A stretch of DNA of 64,000 nucleotides, from contig CAWGZV010000002.1 of the NCBI GenBank assembly GCA_963827155.1, forward strand, positions 2,480,001-2,544,000, given 5' to 3'. The position numbers were made by a program, and so were the translations under genes. The stretch's first letter is position 1, and each line of letters begins with the position of its first letter. The stretch is from UTCFX2 sp963827155. Lineage in GTDB: Bacteria; Chloroflexota; Anaerolineae; Anaerolineales; UBA4823. Shown in pieces: positions 29,143 through 38,308 of the stretch. The notes under the pieces were generated by a model. The model worked only from the letters and a program-made list of their open reading frames with translations, searched no databases and had not been told where the DNA came from.

Positions 29143-32100
29143 ATGGACCCGATATTCACACTGATTTCGGCCTCTGCATTCGTCGAGAATCCAAGGGGGT
29201 TGGTTGGGTGGTCAGGTTTGATCATCCTATTGAGTTTTACTGCCTGGCTCCAGTGGAAATGGCGCTTTTTTAATAAACCATATGATCTAAGCAGGGTATT
29301 TCTCTTCTTAGGTCTGCTGATTCTCACCCCCATTGTGAGTCTGGTAATTGGTTTTCGACTTTCATTTAGCGAGGCAGTCCCCCCGTCAGAATTCCTGATA
29401 GACCAAGCTGAACCAATTGTGATGGTTTTCGCAGCAGTTCCATGGGTGCTTGCAGGTGGTCTGCTTGGACCACTGTCAGCAGCTGCATTAGCAATGGTCG
29501 GCGGATTGATGTTGGGCTTTTGGCAAACCCACAGCATCTTCACACCTTTTGAATATATGCTTTTAATGACAATATTCAGCGCTGCGGTAAGACAAAATTT
29601 TCGGACACCTAGCTTCCGGACCCTTCGTCATCCGATCGCTTCTGCATTAATAATGGCATTGATCTACCCGGTGCTTCATCTTATTGTCATGTTGTTTACT
29701 GAGCATGTTTTGCTAATGACTCGTCTGGATTACGCCGTGCAGAGTTTAAAAAGCACTTATTTAGTGTTTGGGATTGAGGTCATCATTGCGGGTATCTTTG
29801 CAGAAGCAATATTTCTCACTTTGCCAGATCATTGGCGTGAAACCACAGCACTTGAGCCATCTCCTGCAGAAAAGAGTTTGCAGATTCGTTTCAGCGTGTA
29901 TATGGTTCCTTTGGTTTTGGCACTTCTCCTCACACTGATAATTGGGGATTGGATCGTCGCTGGAAAGGCTGCCCGAGATATGATTCGCAGCCGCATGCAG
30001 CAGAACGCCGTAATGGTGGCAGAAAGCGTGCCAAATTTCTTCCAGGTTGGACAAAATCAAATCACTGAATTAGCAGCTGATCCCCGATTGATCAGTTCAA
30101 ATCCAATCGAACTAACTGACCTTCTTTCTAAAGAAATCAAGAATGTACCCTTCTTCTATCAGCTTTCGGTATATGATCAAAATCGCGAATTGATCGCCAG
30201 CTATCCGACTGCATACTATGTGGGTCCGCAAGCTCCAATTGACGAACAGATAGCCCTTCAAGTTGCGTTGGAGGGTATGCCATTCCAAAATGTCACAATT
30301 GCTCCTGTAGAAGGGCAAAAAACTGCTCAAATCTCATTTATTACGGTAGCGTACGATCAAGCCGGAAAACCTCAGCGGTTGCTTGTCGGACGCAGCGATC
30401 TCGGGACTAATCCCTATTCGAAACCGATCATATCTGGTCTGTTCAGCCAATCTGAGCCAAACGATATTGGGATGCTGATAGATGATAACCAGCACATCCT
30501 TGTGCATCCCGACCCAGAAATGGTAATGACCACGTATATAGGTCCGACTTCAGAAGATCCTCAGGATTTCGTATATACTCTTCCAGACGGAACACAGATG
30601 CTAGCTCATTATCAACCTGCCGATGGAAATCCATTGGCGATTGTAATGATGGTCCCGGTTTATCAGGCGCAGCAGCTGGCACTTCAAATCGCGATCCCGC
30701 TGATCGCGATGATTGGAATCCTCTCCGTGATTTCGCTGATCGTTTTAAGATTCGGGTTGAGAATGGTCACGGCATCCTTAAATACTCTAGCCCAAGAAGC
30801 CGGAAGAATCGCCCAAGGAAAACTCGACCAACCATTAAAGATAGATAGCGTTGATGAAGTCGGACAGCTTCGGCGAGCCTTTGAGCAAATGCGAATCAGC
30901 TTAAAGGAACGGCTTGAGGAGCTAAATCGACTTCTTGTGGTAAGTCAGGGAGTCGCTTCGAGCCTGGAGATATCAGAAGCAGTGCAGCCCATTTTGGAAG
31001 CGGCATTGGCAGCGGGCGCCAGCACGGCGCGAGTGGTACTGACACCAAATGTTATGGGTGATCAGGATGGCATCGCGCCTATTCCACTGAGCTTCGGAGC
31101 CGCCCCATCGCAGAATCTTTACAGCGACTTGGATGAACAGATCCTGGCATTAACTCGCCAGCAGGACCGTCTTGTGCTCTCGAACTTATACCGCCCGCGC
31201 CTACTGAATATCGCACCGGGCTCGCTGCATCCAGAATCCATTATGGCAGTTGCCCTCAAGCACGAAAGTCAATATTACGGGTCTCTCTGGATCGCGTACG
31301 ATCGTACACATATCTTCTCTGAAGAAGAAGTGCGATTCATTGTTACTCTAGGAGGACAAGCGGCTCTAGCAGCTGCGAATGCACGGTTGTTTCTCTCAGC
31401 TGAGATCGGACGGCAGCGCCTGGAATCAATTCTCTCCTCTAGCCCAGATGCGGTATTAGTTATTGATCAGCGCGAACAGCTACTATTAGCTAATCCCGCT
31501 GCATGGCAGGTTCTCGGCCTTACAGCCGAGGATTCTAATCGCAATCTACCTGTCAGCCAGGTGATCCACGAACCGGAGCTTCAGGGAATACTGCGACCAA
31601 CCAATCCAGAGCGACAATCGATTGAGATCACCCTTGCAGGTGGGCGAATATTTCTAGCGACCGCTTCACCTGTTCTTGCAGAAGGACAGCGTGTCGGTCG
31701 GGTATGCGTCATGCGAGATGTGACCCATTTCAAGGAACTTGATGCGCTCAAATCCGAATTTGTTTCAACAGTTAGCCACGATCTACGCTCTCCACTAACT
31801 TTGATGCGCGGTTATGCAACGATGCTTGAAATGGTGGGACCTTTGAATGAACAGCAAAATGGCTACGTCGGAAAGATTACTATGGGGGTCGAAAGCATGA
31901 GCCGCCTCGTGAATAATCTGCTAGACTTAGGACGGATTAAGTCGGGAGTGGGTTTGCAGATTAAATCAGTAAATGTTCAGGAAGTAATGGAAAAAGTCCT
32001 GAGCGCGCTTCAACTTCAGGCGGCTCAAAAACATATCCAGCTCACGAGCGAAATCCCAGAAGAACACATCCCAAGTGTGGAAGCGGACCAAGCTCTATTA

Positions 32101-32445
32101 CAGCAGGCGCTGCAGAATCTGGTTGAAAACGCAATTAAATTCACTCGCCCGGAGGGCAAGATCCATGTACGACTTCGAGTACAACCAGTTGGAATTCTCT
32201 TCGAAGTAATCGATAATGGAACAGGTATCTCTCCCGTGGACCAACCTCGCCTTTTTGAGCGTTTCTATCGAGGAGTGCAGCAAGGGACAAAAGAAACTCG
32301 TGGAACTGGACTTGGACTTGCCATCGTGAAGTCTATAGCTGAGCGTCATGGGGGACGAGTCTGGGCGGAAAGCCAGCTTGGGAAGGGAAGCACTTTCTAT
32401 CTGGCAATACCAGTCCAACAAGGCATTCAGGAAACTGAAAAATAA
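29143..32445 (+). CDS. Membrane sensor histidine kinase (multi-TM, Cache-like, HAMP, GAF, PAS, HisKA, HATPase)
   Basis: 1100 residues. Residues 1-245 hold about seven helices, followed by another helix and an extracytoplasmic Cache-like region (about 280-510) with VYDQNRELIASYPTA. Next come a helix, HAMP (about 536-594, with SVDEVGQLRRAFEQM), a GAF domain (about 600-750), and a PAS domain (about 757-860, SSPDAVLVIDQREQLLLANPAA). HisKA has FVSTVSHDLRSPLTL with the phosphorylated histidine near 877. The ATPase has LVENAIKF, DNGTGISP and GTGLGLAIVKSIAERHGG. It autophosphorylates and passes phosphate to a response regulator, but no regulator gene is adjacent, so it is an orphan. It lies directly upstream of rpoC but on its own promoter. 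Confidence 0.9.
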   Translation: MDPIFTLISASAFVENPRGLVGWSGLIILLSFTAWLQWKWRFFNKPYDLSRVFLFLGLLILTPIVSLVIGFRLSFSEAVPPSEFLIDQAEPIVMVFAAVPWVLAGGLLGPLSAAALAMVGGLMLGFWQTHSIFTPFEYMLLMTIFSAAVRQNFRTPSFRTLRHPIASALIMALIYPVLHLIVMLFTEHVLLMTRLDYAVQSLKSTYLVFGIEVIIAGIFAEAIFLTLPDHWRETTALEPSPAEKSLQIRFSVYMVPLVLALLLTLIIGDWIVAGKAARDMIRSRMQQNAVMVAESVPNFFQVGQNQITELAADPRLISSNPIELTDLLSKEIKNVPFFYQLSVYDQNRELIASYPTAYYVGPQAPIDEQIALQVALEGMPFQNVTIAPVEGQKTAQISFITVAYDQAGKPQRLLVGRSDLGTNPYSKPIISGLFSQSEPNDIGMLIDDNQHILVHPDPEMVMTTYIGPTSEDPQDFVYTLPDGTQMLAHYQPADGNPLAIVMMVPVYQAQQLALQIAIPLIAMIGILSVISLIVLRFGLRMVTASLNTLAQEAGRIAQGKLDQPLKIDSVDEVGQLRRAFEQMRISLKERLEELNRLLVVSQGVASSLEISEAVQPILEAALAAGASTARVVLTPNVMGDQDGIAPIPLSFGAAPSQNLYSDLDEQILALTRQQDRLVLSNLYRPRLLNIAPGSLHPESIMAVALKHESQYYGSLWIAYDRTHIFSEEEVRFIVTLGGQAALAAANARLFLSAEIGRQRLESILSSSPDAVLVIDQREQLLLANPAAWQVLGLTAEDSNRNLPVSQVIHEPELQGILRPTNPERQSIEITLAGGRIFLATASPVLAEGQRVGRVCVMRDVTHFKELDALKSEFVSTVSHDLRSPLTLMRGYATMLEMVGPLNEQQNGYVGKITMGVESMSRLVNNLLDLGRIKSGVGLQIKSVNVQEVMEKVLSALQLQAAQKHIQLTSEIPEEHIPSVEADQALLQQALQNLVENAIKFTRPEGKIHVRLRVQPVGILFEVIDNGTGISPVDQPRLFERFYRGVQQGTKETRGTGLGLAIVKSIAERHGGRVWAESQLGKGSTFYLAIPVQQGIQETEK

Positions 32446-32472
32446 ATCCTTCCTAATTTTCCTAAATCACTC

Positions 32473-32502
32473 TTGACCGAATGTATAGAATTTCGGTACA
32501 AT
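32473..32502 (+). promoter_or_regulatory. rpoC promoter (-35 TTGACC, -10 TACAAT)
   Basis: TTGACC at 32473-32478 and TACAAT at 32497-32502, with an 18-bp spacer, each differ by one base from the sigma-70 consensus. Transcription would start near 32509, giving a leader of about 110 nt before rpoC. Confidence 0.75.
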
Positions 32503-32527
32503 GTAATGTCAAAGAGAAGTCATTAGA

Positions 32528-32609
32528 CGCATGAGAATCGCTCACGCGTTTTAGTTTGCTTGTATGGTACCTATTAGAAATCCACTTTTATTATTCTCAC
32601 GCGAGGAGG
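32528..32609 (+). promoter_or_regulatory. rpoC leader with two mutually exclusive hairpins
   Basis: The segment CGCATGAGAAT at 32528-32538 can pair two ways. One partner is CTCACGCG at 32541-32548, a 7-of-8 hairpin followed by TTTTAGTTTG, which looks like an intrinsic terminator. The other is ATTCTCACGCG at 32593-32603 (10 of 11 pairs), which ends at the first base of the GAGGAGG ribosome-binding site (32603-32609). This is an attenuator-like layout; no ligand or protein is implied. Confidence 0.45.
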
Positions 32610-32619
32610 CAACTATATA

Positions 32620-35600
32620 GTGGAAACCAAAGGTTTGACCGCACTTCGTATCAGTCTGGCATCACCAGACACAATCCGCAGCTGGTCTTATGGAGAGGTG
32701 CTCAAGCCAGAGACGATTAACTACCGGAGGCTTCGTCCTGAGAAGGATGGTCTTTTTTGTGAAGCTATCTTTGGACCAACTCGTGACTGGCAATGTTATT
32801 GTGGTAAGTATAAGAACATCCGCTATAAAGGGATAACCTGCGATAAATGCGGTGTAGAAGTAACCCGCTCTTCTGTTCGACGGGAGCGAATGGGGCACAT
32901 TGAGTTGTCTGCTCCAGTAGCGCACGTCTGGTATACCCGCAGAATACCATCTTATTTAGGGCTATTACTTGATATCTCCCGAAGGAATTTGGACCGGGTG
33001 CTTTACTTCGCTCAATATGTGGTCACGTATGTTGATGAGGACGCCCGCCAAAAAGCTCTCAAACGCCTCGAGGATAAGATTACAGTCACAGAACGAGAGC
33101 AGGCGACTAAGATCAACACGAAGATCGCCGAGGTCAAAGCAAATCGTGATCGAAATCTCAACGAGCTGACAGCACGTCAGGAAGGGATTGAGATCGCATA
33201 TACCGAACAAATTGCCGAAAAGTTAGAGCCTATCATTGACTCAGGAAAACGGCTGGAAGACAATCTTCAAGAGATGTTGGGAGACACTCCGAAAACTGCA
33301 ATCCACTTCCCCGACACTGATATCGTGATTGTTGAGAGCGGTGAAAAGATCACCAAGCCACACCTTTCGAAGGTCCAGCAAGTTGTCAAAGAACGTTTGG
33401 ATGAGATAGAAGAGGATCTGAAGGATCAGAAACAACGCGAGCTCGAGAGCATTCGAATGGATCGAGAGAGAATCCGGGCTACCGCTGATCTGGAAATGGA
33501 AAACCTGCGAGGTTTATTGGATGACCAGTCGGTGGCTGTGAGAGATGAAAACTCTCGCCTGCGCGACGAACTGCTTGAGCTTCGACCGCTTACATTTATG
33601 GGCGAGACACGTTTTCGTGAACTCAAATCTCGCTGGGGTCAGGTCTTTCGAGCAGACATGGGAGCTGAAGCATTCTTTGACATCCTTCGCCGACTCGACC
33701 TGGATAAGCTGGCTGAAGAATTGTGGCATGAGGTACGGACCTCTCGAAGCAAGCAGAAGAGGAAAAAAGCTACAAAACGTTTGAAGGTAGTTGAAGCATT
33801 TCGCCGCTCGGGAAATCGCCCTGAATGGATGGTCCTGACCGTCTTACCTGTTATCCCGCCCGACCTGCGTCCGATGGTTCAATTGGATGGCGGTCGTTTT
33901 GCGACGTCTGATCTGAACGATCTCTACCGGCGGGTGATCAACCGCAATAACCGCCTTAAAAGACTGCTAGAGTTAGGCGCTCCTGACGTAATTGTACGAA
34001 ATGAAAAAAGGATGCTTCAAGAAGCAGTTGATTCGCTGATAGACAATTCTCAGCGCGGGAAAGCGCTCTCCAGGCGTGGTCGAAGAGAGCTGAAATCACT
34101 GAGCGATATGCTGAAAGGGAAGAAAGGCCGCTTCCGCCGCAACTTACTTGGCAAGCGCGTGGATTACTCCGGTCGATCGGTGATCGTTGTAGGTCCAAAA
34201 TTGAAACTGTACCAATGCGGGCTGCCAAAAACGATGGCACTGGAGCTCTATCGACCGTTCGTGATTGCGCGTTTAGTTTCCCACAACTATGCCGCAAATG
34301 TCAAAGGCGCCCGGCGTTTCATCGAACGCAACCGGCCAGAGGTTTGGGAAGTTCTCGAAGAAGTAATCAAGGACCGACCAGTTCTGCTGAACCGGGCTCC
34401 AACGCTGCACCGCCTGGGTATTCAGGCTTTCGAGCCGGTGCTGATCGAAGGAAGTGCGATCCAGCTTCACCCACTGGTCACGACCGCCTTCAATGCAGAC
34501 TTTGACGGGGATCAGATGGCGGTGCATGTCCCACTCTCCCAAAAAGCAGTTACAGAAGCGCGCCAGCTTATGCTTTCTTCCCACAACCTGCTGAAACCAG
34601 CCGATGGCGAGCCTATCATCAGTCCTTCCAAAGACATGGTTCTAGGTGTTTATTATTTGACCAAACAAGACAAGCGGGCACAAAAGGGAGATGGGCGAGT
34701 ATTCAGCGACATGGATGAAGCCGAATTAGCCTATCGTCTGGAGTTAGTGGACATTCACGCCAATGTCAAGCTGCAGACCAAGACCTGGTATGACGACCAA
34801 CACAACCGCTTAGCTCAAATGGAGCTGCGCCTTATCGACACAACAGTTGGACGGGTTCTCTTCAATCGGGTCCTTCCAACTGAAATCCAATTCGTCAACT
34901 GGGAGCTGGATAAAGGTGGTCTGAAGGATTTAATGGCAAACCTTTATGAGGTCAGCGGCGAAGAAGATACCCCAGAAGTTGCTGACGCCATCAAAGATAT
35001 CGGATTTCAGTACGCGACCCGCTCTGGATATTCTCTGGCAGTCTCAGATATTTCCATACCTGAGGAAAAAGGCGAGATCATCAACCAATCGATTGCGGAG
35101 ACTGAAACCGTTTCGCGCGATTTTCGACGTGGGCTCTTGACAGAACAAGAACAAAATGAGCGGATCATCGAGATTTGGCAGCGCACTACCAATCAAGTCG
35201 CGGATGCTGTAAAAAGAAGAATGGACCCGCACGGAAACCTTGCAGCTCAAGCAATCTCTGGCGCAACGAAGGGCGGCTTTGGACCAATCTCTCAGCTTGC
35301 CGGAATGCGCGGTCTTATGGCAGACCCATCCGGCCGGATCATTCCACTGCCAATCCGGTCAAATTTCCGAGAAGGTCTAACAGCTTTGGAATACTTTATT
35401 TCTACCCATGGCGCAAGAAAAGGTCTAGCCGATACTGCGCTGCGCACCGCGGACGCCGGGTATCTCACTCGCAGACTGGTGGACGTTGCCCAGGATGTCA
35501 TTATCAACGATGATGATTGCGAGACCGATGAAGGTGTCTGGATCCGCAGCAAAGATGATATTGCCGGTCAATCCATGAATGTCCGATTATTTGGAAGACT

Positions 35601-36915
35601 TGCCGCAGAAAACATTATCGATCCGCAAACAGGTGAAATCCTTGCAGAGCGGAACGATATCCTCGACCATGACCTTGTCCGACTGATTCTCGGTTCCGGT
35701 ATCGAAGAGATCAAGGTCCGTTCTCCACTGACATGCGAGCTCACTCACGGTATCTGCGCCCGATGTTACGGCTTGGATTTAGCCCGCGGGAAAATGGTGG
35801 AAATAGGTTCGGCTGTTGGCATTGTGGCAGCCCAATCGATCGGTGAGCCGGGCACTCAGCTAACCCTGCGTACCTTCCATACCGGTGGCGTCGCAGCTGG
35901 TGGTGACATCACAACAGGTCTTCCAAGAGTCGAGGAACTATTTGAAGCGCGGAAGACTCCTAAAGGTGAAGCCGTCGTAGCTGAAATCAGCGGCGTGGTC
36001 CGAGTCAGCCAATCGGACCGGTACTCAGATCTGCGGATAGCTACTGTTGAACACAGCGAGATGATCAGCGACGAGTACGACATCCCAGAAGGATGGACTG
36101 TTGCGGTCGAGGATGGGACCGAAATCAATCAAGGCGGCGTGTTGGCGATTCATGGAGATGAAGCTCAAATTACCTCGCAAAATGCAGGTAGAGTGCGCAT
36201 CGAATTTGGAAATGGTGCCAGCGGTGCAACCAGAGTCGTTGTATCATATGAAAGCCGACAGGAAGCAACTTATGATATCCCAAGCACTGCCCGAATGGTG
36301 GTGCGTGACGGCGATCATGTGGAAGCAGCTCAACCGCTGACCGAAGGGTCGCTGAATCCACACCGGATCCTAAGGATCCAAGGTCGCCAGGCTTGCCAGG
36401 TATACCTGCTGAATGAGGTTCAAAAGGTATATCGTTCTCAGGGACAAAACATCAACGACAAGCATTTCGAGGTCGTCATCCGCAAGATGATCTCCAAAGT
36501 TCAGGTAACTCGACCTGGCGATACAAATTTTCTTCCCGGGGATCTAGTCGACTTCTTGGAACTAAAACGGATCAACGACCAGCTTCTGAGTGAAGGAAAA
36601 CGACCCGCAAAATTTGTCGAAATCCTTCTCGGGATTACAAAAGCCTCTTTGAGCACCAATTCATTCCTTTCGGCGTCATCATTCCAGCATACGATCAAAG
36701 TGCTGGCTGGCGCAGCAATCGCTGCCACCGAAGATCCGCTGTATGGATTGAAAGAGAATGTGATTATCGGTAAGCTCATCCCAGCCGGAACCGGATTCGT
36801 GCGAGGCCGCTTCTCGCCAACATCTGAGTTCGAGCGCCCCGATGCGAATATGTATTCAGACTCTGGGTATGACATCGAAGGTCTTTCTGATCTGGAATTT
36901 GATATTTCAGATTGA
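32620..36915 (+). CDS. rpoC: DNA-directed RNA polymerase subunit beta'
   Basis: 1431 residues. It starts at a GTG 10 nt after GAGGAGG. The N-terminal zinc ribbon is CYCGKYKNIRYKGITCDKCG (about 59-78). An alpha-helical insertion of about 180 residues follows, and the catalytic NADFDGDQMAVH, with the magnesium-binding aspartates, is near 625. The bridge and trigger-helix region and the second zinc site (CELTHGICARCYG, near 1040) are present, as is the AQSIGEPGTQLTLRTFHTGG block. It forms the polymerase core with beta, alpha and omega. rpoB is not next to it: the upstream gene is a histidine kinase, which is unusual because most bacteria have rpoB-rpoC adjacent. A hairpin terminator follows at 36973. 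Confidence 0.97.
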   Translation: METKGLTALRISLASPDTIRSWSYGEVLKPETINYRRLRPEKDGLFCEAIFGPTRDWQCYCGKYKNIRYKGITCDKCGVEVTRSSVRRERMGHIELSAPVAHVWYTRRIPSYLGLLLDISRRNLDRVLYFAQYVVTYVDEDARQKALKRLEDKITVTEREQATKINTKIAEVKANRDRNLNELTARQEGIEIAYTEQIAEKLEPIIDSGKRLEDNLQEMLGDTPKTAIHFPDTDIVIVESGEKITKPHLSKVQQVVKERLDEIEEDLKDQKQRELESIRMDRERIRATADLEMENLRGLLDDQSVAVRDENSRLRDELLELRPLTFMGETRFRELKSRWGQVFRADMGAEAFFDILRRLDLDKLAEELWHEVRTSRSKQKRKKATKRLKVVEAFRRSGNRPEWMVLTVLPVIPPDLRPMVQLDGGRFATSDLNDLYRRVINRNNRLKRLLELGAPDVIVRNEKRMLQEAVDSLIDNSQRGKALSRRGRRELKSLSDMLKGKKGRFRRNLLGKRVDYSGRSVIVVGPKLKLYQCGLPKTMALELYRPFVIARLVSHNYAANVKGARRFIERNRPEVWEVLEEVIKDRPVLLNRAPTLHRLGIQAFEPVLIEGSAIQLHPLVTTAFNADFDGDQMAVHVPLSQKAVTEARQLMLSSHNLLKPADGEPIISPSKDMVLGVYYLTKQDKRAQKGDGRVFSDMDEAELAYRLELVDIHANVKLQTKTWYDDQHNRLAQMELRLIDTTVGRVLFNRVLPTEIQFVNWELDKGGLKDLMANLYEVSGEEDTPEVADAIKDIGFQYATRSGYSLAVSDISIPEEKGEIINQSIAETETVSRDFRRGLLTEQEQNERIIEIWQRTTNQVADAVKRRMDPHGNLAAQAISGATKGGFGPISQLAGMRGLMADPSGRIIPLPIRSNFREGLTALEYFISTHGARKGLADTALRTADAGYLTRRLVDVAQDVIINDDDCETDEGVWIRSKDDIAGQSMNVRLFGRLAAENIIDPQTGEILAERNDILDHDLVRLILGSGIEEIKVRSPLTCELTHGICARCYGLDLARGKMVEIGSAVGIVAAQSIGEPGTQLTLRTFHTGGVAAGGDITTGLPRVEELFEARKTPKGEAVVAEISGVVRVSQSDRYSDLRIATVEHSEMISDEYDIPEGWTVAVEDGTEINQGGVLAIHGDEAQITSQNAGRVRIEFGNGASGATRVVVSYESRQEATYDIPSTARMVVRDGDHVEAAQPLTEGSLNPHRILRIQGRQACQVYLLNEVQKVYRSQGQNINDKHFEVVIRKMISKVQVTRPGDTNFLPGDLVDFLELKRINDQLLSEGKRPAKFVEILLGITKASLSTNSFLSASSFQHTIKVLAGAAIAATEDPLYGLKENVIIGKLIPAGTGFVRGRFSPTSEFERPDANMYSDSGYDIEGLSDLEFDISD

Positions 36916-36972
36916 AACTATAGAAACATCTATTGCGAGGTTTTACAACGATCCGAATCTAATACAAAAGCG

Positions 36973-37012
36973 CCGCGGGGTTTCAGCCTGGCTGAGATCC
37001 CGCGGTCTGTTA
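36973..37012 (+). terminator. rpoC terminator
   Basis: Two nested inverted repeats (CCGCGGG/CCCGCGG outside, TCAGCC/GGCTGA inside) form a long GC-rich hairpin at 36973-37005, followed by TCTGTTATT. It lies 57 bp after the rpoC stop and upstream of the start chosen for the next gene. Confidence 0.7.
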
Positions 37013-37051
37013 TTCAGGAACCGATGCATTCTGATTTGCGTCTATAAAAAA

Positions 37052-38290
37052 ATGGTCAACAAACCAAAAAAGATCCGTACAAATGGCTCACCTGAAAGCG
37101 AGCAAATAACCATCAGACCCAGCAGGAAAATTGCAAACAACCGAAAAATAATCGCTCGGCTGGTCGTCTGGGTACTGGTATTAGGGGCGGTTGTGATTTT
37201 TTCACTCGCAGCCGGATCCTTCGCTGGCTACCAGGCTGGTTCTGGAAGTCAAAAAGCCTCTGAGACCATGATGGCAAAATCCAGCGTTGAGGAGCAGTTC
37301 ACTCTCGCAGCGCAGGATTTAACAGAAGGTCGGTATGAAGTCGCCTTCCGGCGGCTAGAATATGTGATCGGGCAGGATCCCTCTTACCCCGGTGCAACAG
37401 ATAAAATGGCTGAAGTGATGGCGATATTATATGCGACCGCCACTCCCACCAATCCGGCACCGACAATTACAGCGACAGCAACTCGCGATCTTCGCCCGGT
37501 GGAAGAGATGTTCACAGAAGCCGAGAGTTTATTCAATGAAAGCAAATGGGGTGAGGTGATCGACAGGCTAATAACTCTTCGTAAGGAAGATCCAGTATTT
37601 CAAACGGCACGAGTAGACGGGATGCTATTTCTCGCCTTGCGGATGCGAGGTTATGACAAAATTTGGAAGTCTGGTGACCTAGAAGGTGGATTATATGACC
37701 TTGCGCTTGCCAGCAGATTTGGCCCACTCGATACCCAGTCAAACTCTGCTCGCGATCTTGCCCAACTCTATCTAATTGGGTCAAGTTTTTGGGAGGTCGA
37801 TCCGGCGCAGGCGATTCAATATTTCAGCCAGGTAGCAGCCGCAGCTCCGAACCTTCTAGATGCTTCTGGGTGGACTGCGAGCGCAAGGTATCGGGAAGTG
37901 CTGATTCAATATGGGGATAAGCTATATACCGACAAGGATTGGTGCCAGGCTCAACAACAATTCGAACTGGCGCTTTCGATGGGTGCTGACGCTGCACTTC
38001 AAGAAAAGGCTAACAACGCTGCGCTGCAGTGCTCCCCACCGACTGAAACCCCTAGTGCAACTGGTGGCGTACCCACCACAACAGTTCCTTCTGCAACCAC
38101 ACCAAGCCCAACCTGGATCGTTCCTCCAACATCAACGAGCACCCAGCAAGCTCCCCCTACTTCAACAAATACCACTGCTCCACCAGTAGCAACAACGGAG
38201 CCCCCAATCGTTATCACGGAGCCGCCTCTTCCAACGGGAACCACCGAGCCACCTCCGGAGCAGTCTCCTCAAGCCCCGTATCCAGGATGA
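37052..38290 (+). CDS. Membrane-anchored TPR-like protein with Thr/Pro-rich C-terminus
   Basis: 412 residues from the ATG at 37052. The frame stays open back to 36842, but that extension overlaps rpoC and contains its terminator, so it is not used. A basic cytoplasmic tail (residues 1-32) precedes one helix at about 34-56. The outside part has helical repeats of TPR type (LTEGRYEVAFRRLEYVIGQDPSYPGA, SLFNESKWGEVIDRLITLRKEDP, KLYTDKDWCQAQQQFELAL). The final 80 residues are a low-complexity Thr/Pro/Ser tail that could span or bind the cell wall. The function is unknown. It lies 18 bp upstream of the LCP gene, suggesting a cell-wall-associated role. Confidence 0.7.
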   Translation: MVNKPKKIRTNGSPESEQITIRPSRKIANNRKIIARLVVWVLVLGAVVIFSLAAGSFAGYQAGSGSQKASETMMAKSSVEEQFTLAAQDLTEGRYEVAFRRLEYVIGQDPSYPGATDKMAEVMAILYATATPTNPAPTITATATRDLRPVEEMFTEAESLFNESKWGEVIDRLITLRKEDPVFQTARVDGMLFLALRMRGYDKIWKSGDLEGGLYDLALASRFGPLDTQSNSARDLAQLYLIGSSFWEVDPAQAIQYFSQVAAAAPNLLDASGWTASARYREVLIQYGDKLYTDKDWCQAQQQFELALSMGADAALQEKANNAALQCSPPTETPSATGGVPTTTVPSATTPSPTWIVPPTSTSTQQAPPTSTNTTAPPVATTEPPIVITEPPLPTGTTEPPPEQSPQAPYPG

Positions 38291-38308
38291 GAGGCAAAAT
38301 ATTCGGTC

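Noticed and set aside
36842..37051. N-terminal extension of the TPR-like protein
   Set aside because: It overlaps the end of rpoC and contains its terminator hairpin; the ATG at 37052 starts just before a normal membrane-anchor sequence.
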